From positions 1-39,417 of the forward strand of contig CAIWCC010000017.1 of NCBI GenBank assembly GCA_903911085.1: a DNA stretch of 39,417 nucleotides. Direction: 5' to 3'. Origin of the DNA: an uncultured Bacteroidales bacterium. GTDB taxonomy: Bacteria; Bacteroidota; Bacteroidia; Bacteroidales; Paludibacteraceae. Made by a program: the position numbers and the translations under genes. The notes under the pieces are model-generated. The model was not told where the DNA came from. It made no database searches and worked only from the letters and a program-made list of their open reading frames with translations. Of the stretch, positions 24,564 to 32,641 are shown piece after piece. Every line of letters begins with the position of its first letter. Positions within the stretch are counted from its first letter, which is position 1.

Positions 24564-24600
24564 CAAAAAAACATCAACAAATAAATCTGTTGATGTTTTT
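24564..24600 (-). terminator. Terminator of mgsA
   Basis: AAAAACATCAACA (24567-24579) and TGTTGATGTTTTT (24588-24600) form a perfect 13-bp stem with an 8-nt loop. On the minus strand the stem is followed by a T-run, so it ends the mgsA transcript just before the next gene's promoter box. Confidence 0.85.
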
Positions 24601-24623
24601 ATAATAAAATGTATGTTCAATCT

Positions 24624-25067
24624 CTATCGTTGATAATGAATATAGCGTGGTTCACTTGGTACGTAATCATCTTTGTCCCACAAAGTACTAGTAATCATTA
24701 AGTCCGCGCTATATCTATTGCAGGCAATTGGCACATTGTGAACTCTACATTGGCGGAGCAACATTTGAATGTCAGCTTCGTGAGGTTGTGGATTTAGGTC
24801 ATCAATTAAAAAAATTGCTAAGTTTACTTGCTTACGAACAACCAATGCAGCAATTTCGGCATCGCCACCTAATGGGCCAGAATTCATACAAGTAATATCC
24901 ACGTCAACGCCCTTTTCTTCCAGAGCCTGTTGAATTAAACCACCTGTGGTGCCTGTACATATTAGTTTGTGTTTAGATAACATGTCGGCATTAAATACCG
25001 CCCATTCTACCATATCGGCTTTGCGTTTGTCGTGTGCTACCAAAGCTATTGTAAGTTGTTTATTCAT
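24624..25067 (-). CDS. mgsA: Methylglyoxal synthase
   Basis: Converts dihydroxyacetone phosphate to methylglyoxal and phosphate, bypassing lower glycolysis; cytoplasmic, 147 residues, the usual length. All family motifs are present: 'IALVAHDKRK' at 7-16, 'TGTTG' at 38-42, 'SGPLGGDAEIAAL' with Asp69 (the equivalent of the catalytic Asp71 in E. coli by family knowledge), 'FLIDDLNPQPHEADI' at 86-100 and 'HNVPIACNRYSADLMI' near 110-125. It is transcribed alone from a good promoter at 25137-25166 and ended by the hairpin at 24567-24600. It is divergent from a D-lactate dehydrogenase-like gene, which fits a methylglyoxal to D-lactate to pyruvate route. Confidence 0.96.
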   Translation of the reverse strand: MNKQLTIALVAHDKRKADMVEWAVFNADMLSKHKLICTGTTGGLIQQALEEKGVDVDITCMNSGPLGGDAEIAALVVRKQVNLAIFLIDDLNPQPHEADIQMLLRQCRVHNVPIACNRYSADLMITSTLWDKDDYVPSEPRYIHYQR

Positions 25068-25136
25068 ATTTATGTTTTTTTCTTGAATCTTATTACTTGG
25101 TTTATGAATCTTGGTTCTTGATTATAATTAATCATA

Positions 25137-25166
25137 CAAAGTTAAGAATTATTTCAGTTAAACAAA
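25137..25166 (-). promoter_or_regulatory. mgsA promoter
   Basis: On the minus strand TTTG (25163-25166 read in reverse) is followed after 18 nt by TAACTTTG (25137-25144 in reverse). Both elements and their spacing match the Bacteroidetes consensus. The leader to the ATG is about 60 nt. Confidence 0.7.
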
Positions 25167-25204
25167 CAACAATTGCAAAAGTTCACAATTTTTTAATACT
25201 AGAA

Positions 25205-25235
25205 TTGTATTGGATAGAATTTATTTGTATTTTTG
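25205..25235 (+). promoter_or_regulatory. Promoter of the D-lactate dehydrogenase-like gene
   Basis: TTG at 25205-25207, 20 nt, TATTTTTG at 25228-25235. Back to back with the mgsA promoter, only 38 nt between the two -33 elements, so one regulator could control both. Confidence 0.65.
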
Positions 25236-25322
25236 TGGGTAAATGTAATTGATTACAATTAGGTAATTTTTATAAATTTACAAAAGCTCACTTAGTAAAA
25301 AAAAAAGGATTGGTACGATATA

Positions 25323-28187
25323 ATGTCTAATTCTAAATTAACATTACATTATCATATCCTTTATAAAAAGATGAAATCATTTCTGTCAGAAATTCAAGAA
25401 TATATACCTTCCGAACGCATTTACACTGACGAAATGCGACTTCTGGCTTGGGGTACAGATGCTGGATTTTATCGTTTATTGCCACAAATTGTTATTCAAT
25501 CGTCCACCGAAAAAGAAATTATTGCAATACTTAAAACTGCAACAAAATATTGTCTTCCAGTCACTTTCAGAGCAGCAGGAACAAGTCTTTCTGGACAAGC
25601 CATTAGTAATTCAATACTTGTAATAGCTGGAAAAAACTGGGAAAAGTATGAAATTGCTTCCGATGGTGATTCGATAAAACTTCAACCTGGAATTATTGGA
25701 CAAAGAGTAAATGAAATACTTAATCCATTAGGTAAAAAGTTTCCACCCGACCCTGCATCGTTAAAATCGGCTATGGTTGGGGGAATTATTCAGAACAATG
25801 CGTCTGGTATGAGTTGTGGCACGCAACAGAATAGCTTTAATATGCTTCTTTCGGCCAAAATAATTCTTGCTGACGGCACATTGCTCGATACTGGAAATGA
25901 ACAAAGTAAAGAAGATTTTCGTCAGTCGCATCCTGCATTTATACGACGTATCTGCGGACTTCGGGACTTTGTATTGGCCGATAAAGAACTTTGTGAAAAG
26001 ATTCGCCTGAAATATGCAATAAAAAATGTTACTGGCTTATCAATCAACTCATTTGTTGATTTTTACGATCCATTTGAAATTATCACGCACCTTATTGTAG
26101 GTTCCGAAGGCACATTGGCATTTTTGGCAGAAGCAAACATGAAAACAGTGAATGATTTTCAATTTAAATCAAGTGCAATTCTTTATTTTTCGAATGTTCG
26201 CACAGCTTGCCAAGCTGTTATAAAACTGAAAAACAGCCCAGTAACTGCTGTAGAATTTTTCGACCGCAAAGCCATTCGGGCTGTTGAAGAAAAATCGGAA
26301 TCGTTGCCTTTATTGAAAACTCTACCCGAAAATGGAGCTGTGTTATTAGTTAAAGTTGAATCGAATGAAGCACTTTCACTTTACAAAACCAATGAAGAGA
26401 TAACAAATCTAATCAATACCTTCGACACACTTTATCCAACTTACTTTACCACCAAAGAAGCTGAATACAATGAATATTGGACTATGCGTTCGGGTATTTT
26501 TCCAAGCATTGGTAGTATGCGTGAAGTTGGAACAACATGCCTAATTGAAGATGTTGCTTTCCAATTGCTTGATATTACAGACGCTGTAACCGATTTGCAA
26601 ACAATATTGATTCGTCATAATTATCCCGATGCAGTGATTTATGGTCACGCACTCGAAGGCAATTTTCATTTCATTATCAATCAGAGTTTCGATACACCTG
26701 AAGCAGTGGCTCAATATGAAAACATGATGAATGAAGTAATTGATTTAGTGGTGGATAAATACAATGGTTCTTTAAAAGCAGAACATGGAACTGGACGAAA
26801 TATGGCACCGTTTGTACGCCGTGAATGGGGGAAAAAAGCTTTCGATTTAATGCTTGAGGTTAAGCACCTATTCGACCCAAAAGGCATTCTCAATCCAGGA
26901 GTTATTTTCAACGATGACCCAAATTGTCATATAAAAAACTTTAAACCACTTACAACAACTCATCCAATAATTGACAAATGTATTGAATGTGGTTTTTGCG
27001 AAATAAATTGCGTTAGCTGTGGTTTCACATTATCATCTCGTCAACGCATTGTTATTCAACGCGAAATAACACGTTTGAAATCGACAAATGAAAATCCAGA
27101 GCGTCTCAAATCATTGGAAGAAAACTTTGTTTTGGCTGGCGAAAAAAGTTGCGCTGGCGATGGTCTTTGCGCCACTTCTTGTCCTGTAGCTATCAATGTA
27201 GGCGATTATATTCATGTAATTCGTGAAAATAAAATTAGAAATAATGAGTGTGTTCAAAAAATAGGATTGTGGACGGCCGTTAATTTTAGTGTGTTAGCAT
27301 CGGGTGTAAAAACCACACTTTGGTCAGCAAATGCTACTCGAATTATAATTGGAAACAAAGCTATGACTGCTTTTACCAAAAGTTTGAGGCTGATGAGCAA
27401 CAACAAGATTCCATTGTGGACACCTTCGTTGCCTAAGCGCGCCAAAAGAGTTAAGAAACAAATATTAACCGACAATCCGCTCAAGGTTGTTTATTTTCCG
27501 AGTTGTTTGAATCAAATGATGGGCGTTAGTCCTGGCGACCCCGACCAAACTCCGTTAGTGCAAAAAATGGTGGGTTTGCTTAACAAAGCCGGCTACGAAG
27601 TCATTTTCCCTACAAACATGAAAAATCTTTGTTGCGGATCGATATGGGAAAGCAAAGGAATGCTTGAAATTGCAAACCAAAAGGCGGCTGAGCTAGAACT
27701 TGAACTTTATCGTGCTACCAACAATGGACATTATCCTGTTTTGTGCGATCAAAGTCCGTGTTTATTGCGTATGCGACACACTATGAGCAATTTAAAATTA
27801 TACGAACCAGTAGAATTTATAAACGAATTTTTGCTCTCACGACTTGATTTTCATCCCACTGATGAATCAATTGCCGTTCATGCCACTTGTTCAACAATAA
27901 AAATGAATTTAAAACCCACATTAATAAAAATTGCAAAAATGTGTAGCACTAATGTTCTTGTTCCCGAAGAGGTGGGCTGCTGCGGGTTTGCTGGCGACAA
28001 AGGATTTACATTTCCGGAATTGAACGAACATGGCTTACGAAAACTACGTCCTCAGATAGAAAAAGCACGTGCAATAACAGGCTACAGCAACAGTAGAACC
28101 TGCGAAATTGGATTGAGCACTCATAGTGGAATACCGTATATATCAATAGCTTATTTGATTGATAAATGTACAACTCAAAAAAAATAA
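25323..28187 (+). CDS. FAD/Fe-S D-lactate dehydrogenase-like (GlcD/DLD family) protein
   Basis: A 954-residue flavoprotein fused to an iron-sulfur subunit; the family oxidises 2-hydroxy acids such as D-lactate or glycolate and passes electrons to quinone. Order of domains: FAD-binding PCMH fold (about 50-280) with 'FRAAGTSLSGQ' and 'GGIIQNNASGMSCG'; the FAD C-terminal cap with 'YGHALEGNFHF' (440-450) and 'KAEHGTGRN' (485-493); a ferredoxin segment with 'CIECGFCEINC' (553-563) and 'CAGDGLCATSCP' (610-621); and two CCG domains, 'NLCCGS' near 765 and 'EVGCCGFAGDKG' near 895. The start at 25323 is the first ATG after the promoter. The ATG at 25371 (MKSFLSE) better matches where relatives begin, so the first 16 residues are doubtful. 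It is divergent from mgsA, which favours D-lactate as substrate. Confidence 0.88.
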   Translation: MSNSKLTLHYHILYKKMKSFLSEIQEYIPSERIYTDEMRLLAWGTDAGFYRLLPQIVIQSSTEKEIIAILKTATKYCLPVTFRAAGTSLSGQAISNSILVIAGKNWEKYEIASDGDSIKLQPGIIGQRVNEILNPLGKKFPPDPASLKSAMVGGIIQNNASGMSCGTQQNSFNMLLSAKIILADGTLLDTGNEQSKEDFRQSHPAFIRRICGLRDFVLADKELCEKIRLKYAIKNVTGLSINSFVDFYDPFEIITHLIVGSEGTLAFLAEANMKTVNDFQFKSSAILYFSNVRTACQAVIKLKNSPVTAVEFFDRKAIRAVEEKSESLPLLKTLPENGAVLLVKVESNEALSLYKTNEEITNLINTFDTLYPTYFTTKEAEYNEYWTMRSGIFPSIGSMREVGTTCLIEDVAFQLLDITDAVTDLQTILIRHNYPDAVIYGHALEGNFHFIINQSFDTPEAVAQYENMMNEVIDLVVDKYNGSLKAEHGTGRNMAPFVRREWGKKAFDLMLEVKHLFDPKGILNPGVIFNDDPNCHIKNFKPLTTTHPIIDKCIECGFCEINCVSCGFTLSSRQRIVIQREITRLKSTNENPERLKSLEENFVLAGEKSCAGDGLCATSCPVAINVGDYIHVIRENKIRNNECVQKIGLWTAVNFSVLASGVKTTLWSANATRIIIGNKAMTAFTKSLRLMSNNKIPLWTPSLPKRAKRVKKQILTDNPLKVVYFPSCLNQMMGVSPGDPDQTPLVQKMVGLLNKAGYEVIFPTNMKNLCCGSIWESKGMLEIANQKAAELELELYRATNNGHYPVLCDQSPCLLRMRHTMSNLKLYEPVEFINEFLLSRLDFHPTDESIAVHATCSTIKMNLKPTLIKIAKMCSTNVLVPEEVGCCGFAGDKGFTFPELNEHGLRKLRPQIEKARAITGYSNSRTCEIGLSTHSGIPYISIAYLIDKCTTQKK

Positions 28188-28240
28188 ATTAGCATTTGTA
28201 AAACAATAACGATAAAATAACAACACAATATCAACAAAGA

Positions 28241-29761
28241 ATGAAAAAGAATCTTATTATCCTACTTTCACTATTGATTATTTCAAGCATTTCAGCTCAA
28301 CAAAAAAAACGAGAAATGCGAGCTGTGTGGATTGCTACAGTTGCAAATATCGACTGGCCTAGTCAGAAAAACTTAACTTCAAAAGCTCAGCGTGATGAAA
28401 TGCGAGAAATGCTGGACGGACTTACCAAAAATAATATTAACACCATTGTTATGCAAATTCGCCCCACTGCCGATTCATTTTATCCTTCGGCGTTAGAACC
28501 TTGGTCGAACTGGCTGACTGGACGACAAGGATCAAAACCGAATACTTATTACGATCCACTACAATTTATTATAGATGAAGCTCATAAGCGGTGCATTGAA
28601 GTGCACGTTTGGTTAAATCCTTATCGAGTGACAAATTCCGATAATTTGGACGGTTTAAGTAAAACACATCAATATTTTAAGAACAAAGATTTATTCCTTA
28701 AATATGGTGGTAAATATTATTTTAACCCTGGATTGGACGAAACGCGTGAGTTTTTGAACCGAGTGGTGGAAGATGTTGTAGAACGCTATGATATTGATGC
28801 TGTGCATTTCGACGATTATTTTTATCCATATCGTGTTGCTGGAGAAGAGTTTCCTGACGAAATTTCTTTTAGGAATAATCCAAGAGGTTTTGCACCCAAT
28901 CAAAAAGACGATTGGCGACGCAACAATGTAGATATGGTAATTGCTGAACTCCAACAAACCATTAAAAGTCTGAAACCTTGGGTCGAATTTGGGATTTCAC
29001 CTTTTGGCGTTTGGCGCAATGATAGTGTCGACCCACGTGGATCGGCAACAAAAGCAGGAGTTCAAAATTATGATGACCTTTACGCCGATATTTTGAAATG
29101 GTTAAAAGAAGGAACTATAGATTACGTTACACCACAACTTTATTGGGAAATTGGTAAAAAAGTGGCCGATTATGAAGTTCTTGCAAAATGGTGGAGCGAC
29201 AATTCATTTGGTAAAAATCTTTATGTAGGTTTATACAACTCCCAATTGGGCTCGCCCGAAGCAAATATAGCTTGGCGCAAAGGCAATGAAGTGATTCGCC
29301 AGTTGAATATGAACATGCAATTTCCAAAAATTGACGGTGCCATGTTTTTTAGTGCAAAACCATTTCTAAAAAACAAACAAGGATTAAACGACAGTCTGCA
29401 AGCTAATTTGTATAAATATCCTGCCATTTGTCCAATTAATCGTAACATCCCAGGTGAACCATCAGCGCAACCACAGAATATACGCATTGTTAAAGATGGA
29501 GACGATGCCTATCTGATTTGGGATAAAGTTGAAGAAGAAGGTGGATGCCAAATTGCATATTATGTTGTATATGGCTTTAAAGGGAAAAAAGTGGGAGACT
29601 TAAATGACCCTTCAAATATAATTGCCAGAACCACAGAAAACTGCATTGATTTACGTGAAATAAACCGCAAGTTTAAAAGCCATTATAGCTTTGTAGTAAC
29701 AGCAATAAATAGATATAAACACGAAAGTATACCTACTTATGGCGTGACTAGAAGAATGTAA
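28241..29761 (+). CDS. Exported GHL10 (YngK-like) glycoside hydrolase family protein
   Basis: A 506-residue exported protein with a signal peptide (about 1-19, 'ILLSLLIISSISAQ'). The main domain (about 22-340) is the GHL10/DUF187 fold, a TIM barrel distantly related to GH10-like enzymes: 'REMRAVWIATVANIDWPS', 'INTIVMQIRPTADSFYPS', 'HVWLNPYRV', 'VHFDDYFYPYR' and 'TPQLYWEIG'. The acidic pair in 'HFDDYF' near residue 188 is a likely catalytic region, by family pattern. The C-terminal 100 residues form a fibronectin type III-like beta domain. Family members are thought to act on peptidoglycan or other glycans; activity here is not established. It starts 53 nt after the lactate dehydrogenase gene with no promoter seen, so read-through is likely. 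Confidence 0.85.
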   Translation: MKKNLIILLSLLIISSISAQQKKREMRAVWIATVANIDWPSQKNLTSKAQRDEMREMLDGLTKNNINTIVMQIRPTADSFYPSALEPWSNWLTGRQGSKPNTYYDPLQFIIDEAHKRCIEVHVWLNPYRVTNSDNLDGLSKTHQYFKNKDLFLKYGGKYYFNPGLDETREFLNRVVEDVVERYDIDAVHFDDYFYPYRVAGEEFPDEISFRNNPRGFAPNQKDDWRRNNVDMVIAELQQTIKSLKPWVEFGISPFGVWRNDSVDPRGSATKAGVQNYDDLYADILKWLKEGTIDYVTPQLYWEIGKKVADYEVLAKWWSDNSFGKNLYVGLYNSQLGSPEANIAWRKGNEVIRQLNMNMQFPKIDGAMFFSAKPFLKNKQGLNDSLQANLYKYPAICPINRNIPGEPSAQPQNIRIVKDGDDAYLIWDKVEEEGGCQIAYYVVYGFKGKKVGDLNDPSNIIARTTENCIDLREINRKFKSHYSFVVTAINRYKHESIPTYGVTRRM

Positions 29762-29855
29762 GGATATTATTCCAAATTTCAATTATCAACATTCGACTTT
29801 GTATTGGATGTTTTTGGGCATAATATTCAAATTTAAGAATTACATCAGCTAATTC

Positions 29856-29890
29856 TACTTTGACAGGATTAACATGATTTACAAGGTCAG
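29856..29890. repeat. TTTGACAGGATTAACATGATT-type intergenic repeat
   Basis: The sequence around TGACAGGATTAACATGATTT (29861-29880), followed by ACAAGGTCAG, matches a phrase I recognise as recurring between genes in many Bacteroidetes genomes (variants of 'gacaggatttacaggatt'). Here it sits just before a convergent terminator. Recognition is from general knowledge; only one copy is in this window. Confidence 0.45.
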
Positions 29891-29895
29891 AAAAC

Positions 29896-29936
29896 AAAAA
29901 GAAGGAGAAAAACCAGTGGTTTATCTCCTTCTTTTT
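29896..29936. terminator. Bidirectional terminator between convergent genes
   Basis: AAAAAGAAGGAGA (29896-29908) and TCTCCTTCTTTTT (29924-29936) are exact complements. The stem extends inward (AAACC/GGTTT) with one mismatch. A-rich and T-rich flanks let it serve the GHL10 gene and the SPOR gene alike. Confidence 0.9.
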
Positions 29937-30008
29937 GAAAAATCAAATCAGTAGAAATAAAAAATTAATTGTACTACTAAAAAATATCATCTACTGCGAA
30001 TAAACTAT

Positions 30009-30036
30009 TAATTGTCAATTATCAATTGTCAATTAT
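30009..30036. repeat. Four heptamer units at the 3' end of the SPOR gene
   Basis: TAATTGT, CAATTAT, CAATTGT and CAATTAT follow each other with an exact 7-bp period. The last unit overlaps the stop codon (30033-30035) of the minus-strand SPOR gene. This is the only such run here that lies after, rather than before, a gene. Confidence 0.55.
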
Positions 30037-30524
30037 TTTTGGACTAGCACCCAAGCATCTGGAAAACGTGAAGCAATTTCTTTAATACGTACGTGAGCTT
30101 GGTTGTAATCGTTATAAGAAGAAATCAACAAACGAAACATTCCTTTTTCGTTAACTACAATAACGGCTTTATTGCCTTCGGCTCTTAAAGTTGTTTGCAA
30201 ACCTTTAGCATTAGTTTGTTTTGAAAAACTACCAACAACAACATGGTATTTGAATTTCAATACATCGGCATTAGTTTCACCTTCAGCAAGGCTAAAATTT
30301 TCGTTACGCGTAACTTCAGCTACATTACTAACTGTTTCGCTTGAATTAACAGTGCTTACAGCGTTTGCATTTGCATTAGTTGAAGTAGCTGGAGTTGTAG
30401 TTGTTGCTGCAGCTTCAATGTTTGCACCAGCAGGAATTTCAGCCACTTTTTGTTTCGTTTTGCAAGAGCTTGTTGCCATCATTATTACAGCAAGGGCAAT
30501 GATTAATCTTAATGTTCTGTTCAT
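30033..30524 (-). CDS. SPOR-domain lipoprotein
   Basis: A 163-residue lipoprotein. The signal peptide ends in a lipobox 'MATSSC' with the acylated Cys at residue 21. A low-complexity Ala/Thr/Asn linker (about 30-75) leads to a C-terminal SPOR domain (about 90-163, 'KYHVVVGSFSKQTNAKGLQT' ... 'FPDAWVLVQ'). SPOR domains bind glycan strands of peptidoglycan that lack stem peptides, at division sites in well-studied bacteria. A role in the cell wall at the septum is therefore likely but not proven. It stands alone, convergent with the GHL10 gene and divergent from the superoxide dismutase gene. A near-consensus -7 box (TA-3 nt-TTTG) lies on the minus strand at 30572-30580. Confidence 0.88.
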   Translation of the reverse strand: MNRTLRLIIALAVIMMATSSCKTKQKVAEIPAGANIEAAATTTTPATSTNANANAVSTVNSSETVSNVAEVTRNENFSLAEGETNADVLKFKYHVVVGSFSKQTNAKGLQTTLRAEGNKAVIVVNEKGMFRLLISSYNDYNQAHVRIKEIASRFPDAWVLVQK

Positions 30525-30583
30525 AAATGTTTATTTATTTGATTATTTGATTCATTAATTATCGTTAATTGCAAAATATATTA

Positions 30584-30616
30584 TTGTCGAAACGCCCATT
30601 GCGAATCTTAATTTTG
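30584..30616 (+). promoter_or_regulatory. Probable sodB promoter
   Basis: TTG at 30584-30586, 22 nt, TAATTTTG at 30609-30616. Good -7 box, slightly long spacing. It would give a leader of about 155 nt before the ATG at 30779, long enough for post-transcriptional control. Confidence 0.45.
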
Positions 30617-30778
30617 CATTTCGACTACAAAGATGATAAGAAAATTCTTGCAAACCAAATATCTACCATATATTTTCAAAAAAATCACAATCTACCGAAA
30701 CAAAATGACTAGAAATAACGTTTAGAGTTTATAAAAATCAAAATCATTCAAATTAATAACATATAAAAAAGTTAAATC

Positions 30779-31354
30779 ATGAAATTTTCATTGCCAGAAT
30801 TACCTTATGCTCAAAATGCATTAGAACCAATCATTAGTGAAAAAACAATAAGTTTTCATTATGGTAAACATCACCAAACTTATGTAACTAATCTTAACGG
30901 ATTAGTAGAAGGTACAGAATTCGAAAATGCTGATTTGGAAACAATTGTCAAAAAATCAGATGGTCCTATTTTCAACAATGCTGCTCAAATTTGGAATCAC
31001 AATTTCTACTTTTTATCACTCACACCTAACAAAGGTTCAGTGCCTAGCGAAGCATTAGCAAAAGCAATAGATGCCGCTTATGGCTCATTTGAAGCTTTCA
31101 AAGCAGAATTCAACAAAGCAACAATTTCAGTATTTGGCTCAGGTTGGGGTTGGTTGGTTAAAGACGCTGATGGAAAATTATCAATTGCAAAAGAAAGCAA
31201 TGCAGGAAATCCACTTACTCGCGGATTGACTCCGTTATTGACTTTTGATGTATGGGAACACGCCTATTATATTGATTATCAAAACCGTCGTGCCGATTAT
31301 GTGGCTGCATTATGGGATTTAGTAGATTGGAAAGTTGTTTCTGAACGCTACTAA
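30779..31354 (+). CDS. sodB: Iron (or cambialistic) superoxide dismutase
   Basis: A 191-residue cytoplasmic Fe/Mn-family superoxide dismutase, which converts superoxide to oxygen and hydrogen peroxide. The four metal ligands are visible: His27 in 'SFHYGKHHQTYV', His74 in 'AAQIWNHNFYF', and Asp157 and His161 in 'LTFDVWEHAYYIDYQ'. Gln70 in 'AAQIWNH' is at the position typical of the Fe-type enzymes (MnSOD carries a Gly there and its Gln elsewhere). Many Bacteroidetes enzymes accept either metal. It is a single gene with a terminator 28 nt after its stop. Confidence 0.95.
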   Translation: MKFSLPELPYAQNALEPIISEKTISFHYGKHHQTYVTNLNGLVEGTEFENADLETIVKKSDGPIFNNAAQIWNHNFYFLSLTPNKGSVPSEALAKAIDAAYGSFEAFKAEFNKATISVFGSGWGWLVKDADGKLSIAKESNAGNPLTRGLTPLLTFDVWEHAYYIDYQNRRADYVAALWDLVDWKVVSERY

Positions 31355-31381
31355 GTTTTTGCATTTATCAACAAAAAAAAT

Positions 31382-31419
31382 GGTCGGATTGAAGTAAAAT
31401 TCAATTCGACCTTTTTTTT
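31382..31419 (+). terminator. Intrinsic terminator of sodB
   Basis: GGTCGGATTGAA (31382-31393) pairs with TTCAATTCGACC (31400-31411) with one G-U pair, followed by eight T. Confidence 0.9.
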
Positions 31420-32001
31420 CGCAAAGTTTGAAATTTTGCATCCATTACCATGACTTTACACAAAAAGTCGAATAAATGATATTTATGACGCAAACACAAG
31501 AAAATCAGACATTTTAAACAATATAATTCCGTTTTCTCGTACCCTTTCCATACTGATATGGTGGACAGTAACAATCAACGGAATATTTCTTTTGTAATAA
31601 ATGAATAAATACACCATTATTCGACTCTATTCATTTTAATAATATACGGTTTTAGTATTATGTCATATCTAATATTCAATGAAATCATTTCTGCTGCTTC
31701 ATCCACTTTTAGGAAAAACGTCAACAGTATTTCAACCTATAATTTGGCAAGTAAAATTACATTTCATATCCATTTCATTTTAGCTATTGTGGCATTTTAC
31801 ATTACAAATTGTGAACTTAAGTTTCGATTTTTGTAAGAATAGCCGAAGACACAATAAACATTGTAGTCTCTAGCTCATTCACACTAAAGCCCCAAAAAAA
31901 CGCAAGATTTCAGCGCCAAACTACCCATTTCGTCCGCTATATATTAACATAACAGATGCATGTAATCATAACTAACTAAAAAAAACGCACCCTATTTTAC
32001 T
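31420..32001. other. Non-coding gap
   Basis: About 580 nt of AT-rich DNA with no reading frame I can support on either strand, no repeat and no hairpin of note. A consensus-quality minus-strand promoter at its right edge (32002-32032) points into it, so an untranslated transcript is possible. Confidence 0.5.
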
Positions 32002-32032
32002 CAAAGTTATCCTTGCTTAAAAAAACCTCAAA
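32002..32032 (-). promoter_or_regulatory. Orphan minus-strand promoter
   Basis: Read on the minus strand, TTTG (32029-32032 reversed), 19 nt, TAACTTTG (32002-32009 reversed). This is as good as any promoter in the window, yet no gene follows within the 580 nt to its left. Confidence 0.5.
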
Positions 32033-32396
32033 ACAGCTAAAGCACTTATTATAAACACTTAGCATTTTTGAATTGACCAATTCAAAAATGTTAATTTTTT
32101 TTATCCGAAAAATTGTGTATATTTTTGTTGAAAAATAACATAATACCATTATCAATATAAAGATTATGGAATAGGTATTTTTTTGTTTTTAATATTAACG
32201 AATAGTTTTTTTTTCAGCAAGTGAAAACAATAAATAAACTTTAAAAACTTTTTTCAACAAATTGAGGATAAAAGAAACCAAGAATTTACTGTTGGATGAA
32301 AAGAGCTTAATAGGCCGTTGAAGCATTTATGCACACAGCTAGGATTTAACTCCTACACGGTATTTAACGATGCATTCAAAAGATTTGTAGGTGTTA
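32026..32396. repeat. Duplicated intergenic block, copy A
   Basis: About 370 nt that align with 37441-37800. Shared landmarks in the same order: AGCTAAA(G/A)CACT, a TTTTTGAATT...ATTCAAAAATGTT hairpin (32063-32090, 13-bp arms here, followed by a T-rich tail), ATTGTGTATATTTTT, CTGGATGAAAAG or TTGGATGAAAAG, and GCTAGGATTTAACTCCTACAC ending in TCAAAAGATT. The right part is the AraC relic listed next. Confidence 0.75.
32063..32102 (+). terminator. Terminator-like hairpin in block A
   Basis: CATTTTTGAATTG (32063-32075) and CAATTCAAAAATG (32078-32090) are exact complements around a 2-nt centre, followed by TTAATTTTTTTTA. It looks like a strong intrinsic terminator, but no intact gene lies upstream on this strand nearer than sodB, which has its own. 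Confidence 0.65.
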
Positions 32397-32449
32397 CCCC
32401 CGCTTTCTTCCTGAGAACCATGAAAGCGGAAAAAGAAAATGAAAAATAG
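32262..32449 (+). pseudogene. AraC-family regulator, C-terminal relic A
   Basis: Two frames together give the end of an AraC/XylS DNA-binding domain. The first (from 32262) reads 'KETKNLLLDEKSLIGR' and then stops. After a shift near 32310 the second reads 'LNRPLKHLCTQLGFNSYTVF' then 'NDAFKRFVGVTPAFFLR', ending in TAG at 32447-32449. 'GFNSYTVFNDAFKRFVGVTP' is the classical second helix-turn-helix of the family. There is no N-terminal sensor domain, no first helix-turn-helix and a frameshift, so this is not a working regulator. It lies just before a promoter box and a surface-protein operon, so the lost gene may once have regulated it. A sister relic lies at 37684-37848. Confidence 0.8.
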
Positions 32450-32531
32450 TTACATAGCTATTTATTGAGAACTTAACATATTTTTTACCCAATAATTTAT
32501 GGCGTGAAAAATCTTTTTTTCTCCATATTGG

Positions 32532-32539
32532 TAAATTTG
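32532..32539 (+). promoter_or_regulatory. -7 box upstream of the lipoprotein/BspA genes
   Basis: TAAATTTG matches TAnnTTTG and lies 103 nt before the lipoprotein ATG at 32642. No clear -33 TTG is at the right distance. Confidence 0.45.
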
Positions 32540-32641
32540 TAGAGAATAGAAGGAGATATATTTTTTTGAATGGTGGGAAATGAGGAAATTTGTGAGTTGA
32601 TTTTAAATAATACAACTTTAATAAACAAACAAAAAATAGTT

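Noticed and set aside
24542-24600. Riboswitch or leader element upstream of the kinase fusion
   Set aside because: The hairpin present is a perfect-stem, T-run terminator for mgsA; no further conserved structure is seen in the short leader.
31420-32260. Hidden tRNA, rRNA fragment, transposase or integration site in the gap
   Set aside because: No tRNA-like cloverleaf, no CCA end, no transposase motif and no flanking target-site repeat were visible by eye.
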